In this document: piece after piece, positions 54,376 through 64,000 of the stretch
Layout of the letters: each line of letters begins with the position of its first letter
Position numbering within the stretch: the first letter of the stretch is position 1
NCBI GenBank assembly: GCA_023055425.1
Contig: JALGPY010000005.1
Span: 78,347,495 to 78,411,494, forward strand
Origin: Linanthus parryae
Lineage: Eukaryota > Streptophyta > Magnoliopsida > Ericales > Polemoniaceae
DNA length: 64,000 nucleotides
Reading direction: 5' to 3'
The notes under the pieces: model-generated
Told to the model about the DNA's origin: nothing
Databases searched by the model: none
The model's input: the letters and a program-made list of their open reading frames with translations, nothing else
Translations under genes and position numbers: made by a program

Positions 54376-54793
54376 GTTCTTTTTATTTTACTTTTTTCAG
54401 GACAAAATGTTCTTTTACTTTTGCAGAGAAGACGGGAAGGAGGAGGAAATCCAACACTGGAACAAGTGAATCCCTCGTATGGTTTTTCTAATAGAGACGA
54501 GGATTCAAAGCACTCACTCGTCCCATTCTTGGTGAGTCATTATAGAATGTTCTTTTCCATCACTTGTGTCAGAGAAGACAGGGACGAGCATGACCCCAAC
54601 CTTGGGACGAGTGAGAGACTTATTTATGATACTAACTGAGACGAGCACTCACTCGTCCCACTCTTAGATTTCATTATGATACTTAGTTTACAATTTTAGG
54701 GTTTAGTTAAGATGATCTATGATTTAGTGATTTGGGTTTACTGATCTAAGGGGAATTAATATCATTGAATAACACTTGAAGTAGCCATAGTAA

Positions 54794-55839
54794 TGATACT
54801 TGGTTGGTTCTAGTTCTTAGTGTCCACAATCTTGGGTTTAAGTTTGATGATCTAGCAATTCTGGTTCACAACTCCAATCATGCATAAACAATATGACTCA
54901 AAGACAGAATAACAAATAATACTGCTGAATTAAGAAAGTGCAATCATGAATTCATAATCAAAACATAGAACAAATCTCCGAGTACGAAACCCTAGGTTCA
55001 CCGAGAATCTAGGTAAAGAGTTTAGCTACTAAAATTCATAACATAAATAACAAAGTTTTTGAATAAGAGAGAGAATAAAGGCAAACTAAGTCTTCGAATC
55101 TGGATTCGTGCTTCTGTGCTCTCCGGGGATGCTCACACTTGTCCTTGGGTTGTGTTGTGTCTTCAAAACGAGCTCTGGACATGTCTTTATATAGCGCTGG
55201 AATGTTTCCAAAATGGCGCGTCTGAAATTACGAAACTGCCACTACTCCACCGCCTCAGAAAAACTCAGAATTGTGCGCATATACGCAGGACTTGTGTGTA
55301 TATACGCACACAACTAGCTTCATGTGCTTCTTTCCTTCTTCTGCGTGCGTAAACAAACAGAAAGTGTGCGTATAATGACCAGAAGTGTGCGTATATACAC
55401 ACACAACACCTCTTTGGCTCCCTGAACCTATCCTTGTGTGCGTAGAATGACCAGAAGTGTGCGTATATACGCATGGCTTGTGAGTATATACGCACAAAGT
55501 GTCTTTGCCTTGGCCAAAATCCTCCCCTGTGTTTGATGTGTGCGTATAATGGACTGTGGTGTGCGTCTATACACACAACATACTCTGTTTTGCCTCCTCT
55601 GCCTCTTCCTACTTGATTTCCACTGTTCTTATGAGCCCTGTTCCTGCATCGGCAACATGAACACACCCGTGATCATATCCAATGAAGGCACAAAATAAGC
55701 AGAAATTCATGAAGAGCGTATAAACATCTCGTTCTAATTTTCGAGGCTTTCTAGGGGCAAATTTTGGCTAAAACACCGTTTTCTGACATCAAACACACAT
55801 CATTTAAGCTCAAAGATAACTCCTAGTGGGTATTTATCA
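54794..55839 (-). mobile_element. Probable solo LTR D (Athila-like)
   Basis: On the minus strand it starts TGATAAATACCC, like solo LTR B, and by the flanks AGTAA (54789-54793) and AGTAT (55840-55844) it ends near 54794. The target duplication is imperfect, so the left end is uncertain. A TATA box (CTATATAAAG, minus strand, 55185-55194) follows a palindrome cluster at 55260-55570, as in the other LTRs. No coding sequence. Confidence 0.5.
55265..55570. repeat. Palindrome cluster TGCGTATATACGCA in solo LTR D
   Basis: At least seven near-copies of a symmetrical GTGCGTATATACGCAC-type motif and its half-forms lie within 300 bp (near 55274, 55294, 55366, 55386, 55437, 55459 and 55481), upstream of the TATA box on the minus strand. 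Confidence 0.85.
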
Positions 55840-55884
55840 AGTATCTTACTCGTACTAGTCCATCACATGCACACCTGGGAAGAG

Positions 55885-56110
55885 CAAGACATGCCAGACT
55901 GGGACGATAAATCACTCATCCCAGTCTGGAAAACTGAACTCGACTGTGATTTAAATGCCAGACGAGAGATTACTCGTCCCAGTCTGGACAACTGAACTTG
56001 TCTGTGATCTAAATACCACACGAGAGATCACTCGTCTCAGTCTGGACAACTGAACTCGCCTGTGATTTAAATGCCAGAAAAAAGATCACTTGTCCCAGTC
56101 TGGTAAGTTG
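55885..56110. repeat. 58-bp hairpin tandem repeats
   Basis: CTGAACT recurs at 55934, 55992 and 56050. Each 58-bp unit carries ACGAGAGAT.ACTCGT-type and AGACTGGGA..TCCCAGTCT-type inverted motifs. The ACGAGTGA/TCACTCGT theme also appears at about 54510-54660 on the other side of solo LTR D, so D inserted within this repeat region. Confidence 0.8.
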
Positions 56111-56379
56111 CTCTTCCCAGTTGTGCATGTGATAGAATAGTACGAGCATATTTCTCGTCTCAATATTATGAGAAGACAGAGACGATGAATCTACTCGCCA
56201 CATACAGCAACACACATCAAACCCAGAATGAAGAACATAGAAGCACATATGTTTTAGAGTAATGTGCTGAACATGTAAGAAGGATGAAAGAAAAAAAATG
56301 AGAATACCATACATTTCAGAGTACTGTTATCAACATCTTACAATACAAAAGCACAAAAATGAGTTTTTAGTTTTTACCT

Positions 56380-56660
56380 TAGCTGAAGAACAAAAGTGGG
56401 GAAACAGAGAGAGACTTGTAGATACAAATGGGAGACTTCTGTGGGAGAGGTGGAGCCAATGAGAGTGGCAAATGAGCCATATTCTTGAGGAGTTTAAGGT
56501 ATATATTCATAAAGTTTACAGTTGAAGTAAATTCAATGGTACTCGGTAGGTTGAGGTAGATGAAAAAGTTCAATGTTTGGTTAGAGAGAGAGAGATACCC
56601 GTTTAGTTTGTGTTTCATTGACAAGGATAGCAGGGTCATTTAACCAATTTTCTCACAACT
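56380..56660 (-). other. Possible 5' UTR exon of the MULE gene
   Basis: Minus-strand CT-rich sequence ends TTCAGCTAAG before a donor-like GTAAAAAC near 56378. It lies upstream of the MULE N-terminus in the right orientation. Only composition and one splice site support this. Confidence 0.25.
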
Positions 56661-57075
56661 TTACATGTCATCACTTGCTTGCTTTGGGAGACGAGTGTAC
56701 TCGTACCGGTATCACTTGCTTTTGGAGACGAGGCTGTCCCCACTTGCTTGCTAACACTCAAGCTAACACTGCTGTTTAAATTGGAGGGTATTTTTCAAAG
56801 ACCAATTCAGCCAAAGTGCATAACTCATAGAGCATTTCACATAATGGCATATATCCAATTCCCCCGAGTTTTGACGAGTTTTTCCTGGGTTGTTGACGTG
56901 AGACGATCCAAGACAGATTCGATAATCACGTCAAACGTGATATATGGTTATGCTCGGGTGTAACTGGACCACGCTAGTTGTTAGGGATTATTTTTATTAT
57001 TATTTATTATTTTTTTATTTTTTACTTTTTTAGAACAAGCAAATTAGTATTCAGGTAATGCTGGGTTACAACATT

Positions 57076-57255
57076 GAGTTTGGATGTTACACACTTTCAC
57101 CCAGAACTATGAAAAAACAGAGAAAATTACATGATTAAGATAGAAAAATACAAAGCCAACATAATGAGTTTGGGTGTTACAAACTTTCACCCAAAACTTG
57201 GAAAATACAGATAAAATTACATGATCATAACTGATAAACACAAAACCAACCAGAG
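57076..57255. repeat. 90-bp direct duplication
   Basis: GAGTTTGG(A/G)TGTTACA starts at 57076 and 57166. The two copies share CTTTCACCC, AAAATTACATGAT and ACAAA(G/A)CCAAC blocks with moderate divergence. Confidence 0.8.
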
Positions 57256-58427
57256 AGCACCGACTTGCAGGATGGGAGCCATCGCGACAGAATATATCCA
57301 AGAAATTTGGTAATACCAATACAATTGGGTATAAAGATGCGGAGGGTGAGGAAGACAGTAAGATCGGATAATAAATTATCCAGAGTTGAGTTATAAGACA
57401 TTCGCTCAAGTCGGGGGGAGATTAAAACCCATATTTGGAGAGGCCTGCAAAACCCAAGATGCAGTGAGGCATAGAAGCGTGTCATAGTTTCAGGAGAGGT
57501 GGAAGTCTAATCATCAAAACTGAATTCATACAATTGATGGGACGACAAAAAAAATAAGAAATTGAAAAAAATATAGCGAACTCTTTAGACAACATTACTT
57601 TCAAGAACAAGGTGGGAGGCGAAAGAAATCCTGCTAGAAAAGTCCCAATAGGCTGACAACTTTATTTCAACAAGAGAAAAGGGGAAAGAACGTAAATGAA
57701 AAGGAGGGGTAAAGGGAGTGGGTGAACGAGTTGCGCAAGACCGTCCCTTGTCTTGCCAGTTCGAGCGACTAAACATCATGGTGGATTTCGAGATTGTTGA
57801 GGAACAATCTCCAAAATTTCAGTGCAGACAACAGGAAACCCCTGAATTAGTCAGCAATAATCCTTCAGTGCTGAGGAATACCCATGAGCGCCTCTGATCT
57901 CCAGGCTTCGGTGGCAGCGGGAGGCGGAAGGGATCGCCAAAAAGGGGAAAGGCCATTGGAGGGTGCAACAGTGAAAGGCCAGAAGAGGGTAACTGTGAAG
58001 GGATAAATCGAAATGATGAATAGGTTAATCGACTTAGGGTTCACTGATGGCATATGGGTGTTTTGGTAAAGAAAATCGCAGTAAAACCCTAACTCACAAA
58101 CGACGCAAATTGGATACATGAGAACAAAATCTGAAATTGCCGATTGAGAAGCGAGGAAGGACGACAGGGAACGAAAGATGGGTCCTCAAGGCTTAGCTTG
58201 CGCCGAGCGAAGAATGAGCTTACTTCAAAACTTACGGCCTTTAGTGATTCGATCGACCGACTGAGGGCGGAGCTGGCCTGAGGGGAAACGTCCAGAGAGA
58301 ACAAAACTCTGACGACGGAGGCTCTGGCCGAAGTCTGACACCAAAACAACCCGGATCCTACGGTTCCTGCTAGTACAACTTAACGATAATCCAGAGAGTA
58401 CTTTAATAAAATAGAAGGAGAAACTCT
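57256..58427. other. Unassigned stretch left of the last LTR
   Basis: On the minus strand there is 5'-UTR-like sequence (GTTAGGGTTTTACTGC near 58085) and a 45-codon frame starting MAFPLFGDPFRLPLPP at 57956, but no gene or element I can name. It may be a broken host-gene start or an old element. Confidence 0.3.
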
Positions 58428-59887
58428 TGACACGTTCCAACTGCAAGTCCACAGCTGTCGTGTGTAGTAATAAACCGGAAATCCGGGTTGTCGAACCCAA
58501 GGGACTTTGTTTGAATTAATTATTGTTCTAAACCTTATGTGGGCACGCCGCAATTTGTGTTTTGATCTAATTCTACTAAAATAAACGCAATATTCTCAAT
58601 TAACCAAGTGAAATAGTTCACGATTAATAAAGAATGAATTTTAGGGTTTTTGTAATATAAGGGAAAAAACACCGGGAATTCTCTAGGTTCACTAGGTTGA
58701 GCTAAATTTATGTTTTGACTTGTAAAACAACCACGTATCTTTCACTATCAATCAAGCAATATTAAACCCACCGAGTTACCAAGTAAGTTTACTATACTTT
58801 AAACCAAAACAACCGAGTTACCAAGTCTATTCTAGCTTAAAGCATGCATTAAAACCACAATTCTACTTTAACGATCCTAGTTAACGATGTCGAGTTACCA
58901 AACATTGATTCGACTAGGTGAATTATTCAATTTACCGACTAATCCTCACGGAGTTACCGCGTGAAAACTAATTAAGTTTATCTCTACATTAGCTACTCGC
59001 AAAGATAATATGATTACAAACGTAAATAATCCATAACAATGAAAGATTACGTGAGATTAAGCTAAAACATGAATCACAATCATCAAAACATGATATTTAG
59101 ATCAAACCCTAGCTACACCAAACGAGAATTCCCAGCAAATAACGTTTAGCTACTCATATTCATACTCAAAACGACAAGTCTCATGAGTTTAAGCATAAAA
59201 ATCAAGAAAAGAGAAGAGTTGAGAATCCAAACGGATGATCCAAATCTCCTAAGCTCTCACAATAGCTCCTTGATCTCCAAAACATGTGTCTCACGTGAAA
59301 AACTACTCAAAAAGTCGACCTAACACACTTAAATACGTTCCTAGAATAATATAACAAAGTTTCTAATAATTGCAAAAACACCCCAGACGTTTCTGGCTTT
59401 CTGGGCAATCTCTTCGTGCGAAGACACTTTCTCTTCGTGGGAAGAGATTGTCTGAAGTCTTCCTGCAAAAGTCCTCCTATTTTGAGACAGCATCATGTCA
59501 CAGGAAGAGAACTGGAATTTTGGCTAAGTCTTTTCTTCGTGGGAAGAGCTTTTCTCTTCGTGGGAAGAGTTCCTGCATTAGCTTTTTCTCTGGCTTCTTT
59601 TCTTGAGTTTTCCTTGCTTTCTTTATTTCCGAAGCTCGTTTCTTCACCACCTTTTATCCTGGCGTCCTATTTCCTGCCAACAACAACACGAAACACGAAC
59701 CCGCGATCATATCACAATAAAAGCAATAAAAATATACGAGAAACGCCCGGATTTAACGATTAACGCTCGAAAACTCAAATTTCACAATTATAGCATAAAA
59801 TGCTCAAAGACGATAAAATTCTCCATGATAAGCACGCAAAACATAGCAAAAATAAGATAATAATATAACTCCAAAACGGAGTTATCA
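58428..59887 (-). repeat. 3' LTR of Athila-like element C
   Basis: 1460 bp, TGATAACTCC to AACGTGTCA on the minus strand. It shares the terminal block CCCTTGGGTTCGACAACCCG with Athila A. Palindromes of the CTCTTCGTGGGAAGAG family lie at 59411-59567. Confidence 0.85.
59411..59567. repeat. Palindrome cluster CTCTTCGTGGGAAGAG in LTR C
   Basis: Copies at about 59411, 59431, 59533 and 59552; one reads CTCTTCGTGCGAAG. On the minus strand they precede a TATTTAAG at about 59331-59338. Confidence 0.85.
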
Positions 59888-59900
59888 ACTACCCCCACAC
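59888..59900 (-). promoter_or_regulatory. Polypurine tract of Athila-like element C
   Basis: GTGTGGGGGTAGT on the minus strand abuts the LTR start TGATAACTCC. Confidence 0.8.
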
Positions 59901-62873
59901 TACATTTTGCTCGTCCCGAGCAAATCCTCAAGCCAATTCTCACAATCTCATCTCATTTCCTCAAACCTTTCCCGATTTCCAAACTTTCTTTGCATACATA
60001 CCACATTTGCCATTGCATACTTATCACACACCGTTTGCATACTTAACCATTACCAAATTGCATACGAGTCCGAGTAGATCAATTCACAAACCATCCTTTT
60101 TACTAGTCGACACGACTCGATTATACACAATGCAACTATATGCAAATGCAATATTCACAATGCAAGTATTGAAATAACATTATTTTTTTTTCTTTTCTTT
60201 TGCGAGATTGGGCAATCTCCATTAGCCTAAACCGATTCACACGAAGCGATGAGAAATCTAGACACAAGGAATGAGTTGAAATCAAATTCGTCAACATGAA
60301 TCCCCCCTAGCTAGTATAGAGAACCTAGCTTTACTAAGTACAAGAACGCAATAACTTTTCATGTATGCCACAAAATAAGAGGCTACGCTAGGCTAAGCCA
60401 CGTTCAAGGTCCGAGCTCCTAATCCGCTAACGGGTTTAGAATGATGAGGCTTTAGGGACAAATAGGATAATAATCAACTCGAATCCTAAAGCGTCACATT
60501 CTCACAATTACCACATCTCACACACCCTCACAACAATGATAGAAACCAAGCCCGAAACTCACCATCTCCGGCCCTCGATCCCCTCACACCCCGGTACAAT
60601 TACGATCTCCGCGGCTATTGTCATGAATGATGTATAAGCCAAAATTTCCCGTTCGTGAACTAGTTGCTTCCCCACTCGTTATTCCAAAAACTTTTCATTC
60701 TTCCTTTATTCAACTCTCCTTTTTTTCTCTCTTTTCTTTTTTTTTCATCATTTTTTTTAGCTAATCTCTCAAGTTCCTGCACAATTTCCTCAATATCCGT
60801 CCCGAGTGGTCTTCCAAGTGTCAAGCTAAAAATGATAATAGGGGAAGATAATATCCAAATCAACACGTATGAATCACAAATAAATGTCTCTCCCCCTATT
60901 TCGATGAAATCCTCGGTGTAACAAACGAAGCCGCTAACACAATAGAGCACGTGTGGGGATGGAGTCGTCGCAAGCTCAATCTCGATGTCCGAAGTCAAAT
61001 GTCGACACCCCCACACTCGAATGTAATCCGGTCCCCTCTCAAGTAGCCAATCACATATATGTCTCGTGCCTAATCCAACCAAACCTCCTTCACCATGATG
61101 AATAAGATCCGGTACCTAGCACGATCCACCTATTCAATTCCCCCAACCCAATTTTTGTGTGTATTAGATGGTACACACTCACGGCCCTCCTCACTCGTGT
61201 CCATGTTGTAATTCCATGGAACACCGCCACACCGAAGTTCGCAAGCCTACTCTCACTCACCCTCGCATTCCCCTCGAAGATCACAAATGAAGCGTATGCG
61301 ATATGTAAGACTCACACAAGTATAGCATGAAGTACTCCCTCATCGAACCCCCTCAACTACAACACCCTCGTGACGCACTAAAGCGGTGATGCTAACCAAT
61401 CAATGATGACGGCCAAGAATCGTCACCCTAAGTCCACAGGTTATCAAAGAATCCAAGGTTCAAAACAGGGTTTACTAGTGGTCCTACAAGGTAAGTTCTA
61501 TAAGCAGTGAGTGCTCTAATACACACCTCGCACAGCTGTTCTGTGTGCCACTACGAGGCGGGTTGGCGACTACCTAAGACGTACACAAGAACGTTCGGCT
61601 TGTTTAGCTCACACCTAGCTCAACTCTTGTAAGAAAATTAGGCACACACTTTAGATTTGACAAAATAAGTTCGTGTGTAAAATAGGCACGCATTCCCGTA
61701 AAGAAAGTTTCTCTATACTTACTAAGGGAATCTCATATTGTCACTCTCGATCGCAATTCACGCCCTATGCCTAAAAGTCTCACACTTCTCGATTTTACCG
61801 AATTTTCAGCTTCTTTCGATTGCCCTTTCTCAAATTTTTAATTTTTTTGGGTTTTCACATTTTTTAACTTTTTTTTTATACGTATACTACATGCATGGAC
61901 AACTCGACTAATGACTCGATACTTTGGTGGGATGACTCAATAATACCAAAACGTGCACGCAAAAATATGAATAATAAAGAGATAAATAAGGACATAACCA
62001 AAAATCTATAACTAAATGCTGACACGGGCGATGCAAAGACTCAATACTGACTAGTAAAAAGGATACCACCACCCCCACACTAGGATGCATCGTTGTCCTC
62101 AACGATCACACGAGGACTCACAATCCTAGCACAAGGGCTTTCTCTCCTCTACTCATCCTCTTCGGAGTACGGGGCATCCTCGCCTCCGTCTTTCTCTTTT
62201 TTTTTTAGGCCATTAGCAAATCAAGCAAATAAGATGAAAATTTAAATTGTGCACTGTGACAGGGAGTGTGTACAGAATTGAACACGTAGGCAAGCAAACA
62301 CGTAGTTCATAGGACTCTAAGAAATCGCCCCCAAGCGTGCTTCTGAGCGCAACAAAAAATAATATGGGCTTTTACTCAATTTGTGCCTAAGACTCGAATA
62401 ATGAAATAGCTAGTTTGAGAACGTACCTACGTGCCCGGAGCAAGTCTTACGGGTACAAAAATCGCAGCAATTGGACAATTCGGGCTGTTTTGAGGTTGCC
62501 GAAAGAAATTGTCGAAAATCCGAATTGTTTGATGCTCCGTACTCCTTGTGAAGTCCCCGGTAATGTTGCCTCAATGACCGTAAGCTGAATCACACTCCAA
62601 TTGATCCAATTTTTGGTTTTGCACTTCGAAACCCTAGTTCTTCCTCCTCTGATTTCTCTCTCATCTCTCACTCTCACTCAAAACCACCCTCAAATCCTTG
62701 CTCTCCTCTCTGTCGCGAGCAAAACCCTTACTTGGGTGTTGAATTTGACGAAGGAACAAGGTGGGAAGAGCTTGGTGTGTCATGCGGCAATGGAGGAGGG
62801 ACGTGGTCTGTTCGTGACTGGAAGAAGGAGGAAGGGAACTGATGAACTGATGAATAATGAATCGGGTCAATTG

Positions 62874-63125
62874 GGTTTATATACCCTTTAGTGGAATTGA
62901 CCCAAATACCCCTCAAGAAACCCCTTCATCTTGCATTATTTTGGTCTTTTTGGACCTTTCACGCATTCTGGGCACTCTCTTCGTGCGAAGAGAATGTCCA
63001 GAATGTGCTCTTCTTCTTCTTGTGACAGTCTTCCTGTTTTGAGATAGAAGGCTGTCACAGGAAGACAAATTTTTTTCTCTAAGTACAAACTCTTCGTGGG
63101 AAGAGTTTTTCTCTTTGTAGGAAGA
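62874..63125 (-). promoter_or_regulatory. Internal palindromes and TATA box in element C
   Basis: Copies of the element's own palindrome at about 62973 (CTCTTCGTGCGAAGAG, perfect), 63094 and 63110 precede, on the minus strand, GGGTATATAAACCC at 62873-62886. This repeats the LTR arrangement inside the element, as in Athila A, and suggests an internal promoter. Confidence 0.55.
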
Positions 63126-64000
63126 GAACTGACAGTGCTAAAAAAAATTCACTTTTGCTGATTTCCTTCGACTATTTACTCGTTTCTTCGAATCTTCATG
63201 AATCTCCTCGTCCTCGAGATCCCGTATAGATGATAAAAGATTCCCAAAGTCCGGGGAATATTTTTTTCTTCAAATTCATGCTCTCGAAGATCCGTTGAAA
63301 ATTTCCGGATGTTTTAAGCCGCTAAAATATCCTTTTTTCACCATTTCACTCGTGCCTTTGCTTCTTCAGGAATCTCCTCGACCTCGAGATTCCTTTTGCA
63401 TCATAAAAGATTCCCAATGTCCGGGGAATCCTTTATTCTTCAATTTGACCCTTCCAAAGACCCGTTTGGCAATTCCGGATGCTTTTTCGACGCCTTTTTG
63501 CCCGCATAACATCCTTTTTGGCCTATCTTCTTCGTCCGGACTCCGATTTACGTGATCTACCTGTCCACAGAAAGCTCTCGACCCCCCACATGTTGGCACT
63601 GTTCAATTCTGTTTTTAGTCTGTTCTTCAAAATTTCACCTCGTAATCCGTGCCAGTGAGCTAGCTGTCTCCGTTGATTAATCAAATTCTTGCGTATATCA
63701 AGACGGGGAGTCCGGGTTCATGATCTTCCTCAAGTGCGTGTGTTTAGTAAGTGTAGGAATGGCGTCAATCCTCTATTTCTTCATTCCGGGTCCCAATACG
63801 CGTTTTGGTCTGCTCTTCCTCGTTTTTCGTGCGATTCTTCACTCGCGCATCAAGAAGGGGCCCCCGGAATAGGCCTTTCACCTAGAATTCCTGCACATAC
63901 TCATTGGAAATATTAAATCCCCTCTCTCGCACCTCTCAAATAAATCTAACAGAATAAAAATTTACAAAACAGTATTAAAACCTACTCTACAGCAATAAAT

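Larger units (their letters stand above)
58428..64000 (-). mobile_element. Athila-like element C, 3' part (cut by window end)
   Basis: On the minus strand: non-coding internal sequence from the window edge to 59888, a polypurine tract GTGTGGGGGTAGT, then the 3' LTR 59887-58428. The internal region matches the non-coding region of Athila A (40700-44086) in inverted orientation, for example around the conserved CGAAGTGGCACAC and CACACTTTA blocks. No RT or integrase frame appears in over 4 kb, so it too is probably non-autonomous. The other LTR and target duplication lie outside the window. Confidence 0.8.

Noticed and set aside
60660..61082. 140-residue minus-strand frame in element C
   Set aside because: No recognisable domain; it ends in a low-complexity Lys/Glu run, and the matching region in Athila A is not open.
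1..64000. tRNA, rRNA or snRNA genes
   Set aside because: No cloverleaf with A and B boxes or rRNA core sequence was recognised; tRNA-like matches are primer binding sites only.

Overview
This is a repeat-dense stretch of a flowering-plant nuclear genome, probably a eudicot (AT-rich, with Ty1/copia, Athila, Tat and Mutator-like lineages). I see no intact ordinary host gene. Nearly everything from about 4.5 kb to the right edge is transposable-element DNA, in a nest whose order is fixed by matching 5-bp target-site duplications (TSDs).

Layout. 0.1-2.3 kb: a non-autonomous DNA element with long, internally repeated terminal inverted repeats. 2.3-4.6 kb: sparse host-like DNA with a possible small last exon and a GC-rich putative 5' exon on the minus strand. 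4.9-5.8 kb: two tandemly duplicated genes for small acidic proteins (minus strand), each with its own TATA box; one has a stop codon. From 6.2 kb a Mutator-like (MULE) transposase gene runs on the minus strand. Its C-terminal part lies at 6.2-7.5 kb, its middle at 9.3-10.3 kb and its N-terminus at 45.5-45.7 kb. It was split by a solo LTR (7494-9286, TSD CCCAT) and by an Athila-type Ty3/gypsy element (10351-45512, TSD GAAGG).

Inside the Athila gag region sits a SIRE-like Ty1/copia element (13607-39610, TSD ACGGT, minus strand). Inside that element's 5' LTR sits a 15.3-kb Tat-type Ty3/gypsy element (24227-39514, TSD ACTAA, minus strand). Its two 626-bp LTRs differ at one position that I could find, so it is the youngest insertion. 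It carries gag, protease, a long intact pol with two RNase H domains, a tandem-repeat array, and an antisense intron-containing gene for a plant mobile domain (PMD) protein.

Right of the MULE N-terminus, a 59-bp repeat array is interrupted by a second, decayed Ty1/copia element (45902-54296, TSD CAGGG, minus strand). Then follow a probable solo LTR (54794-55839), 58-bp hairpin repeats, an unassigned stretch, and from 58428 to the window end the 3' part of another Athila-like element on the minus strand.

The most striking pattern is that each LTR-retrotransposon family except the 46-54 kb copia carries its own dispersed short palindrome: CTCAAGGCCTTGAG in the SIRE-like element, TGTTCGTACGAACA in Athila A, GATCGCACGA/TCGTGCGATC in the 7.5-kb solo LTR, TGCGTATATACGCA in the 55-kb solo LTR, CTCTTCGTGGGAAGAG in the last Athila-like element, and CTATC..GATAG plus CTCTCATATGGGAGAG in Tat. 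In the Athila-like families the palindromes cluster just upstream of a TATA box, both in the LTR and again at a second internal site.
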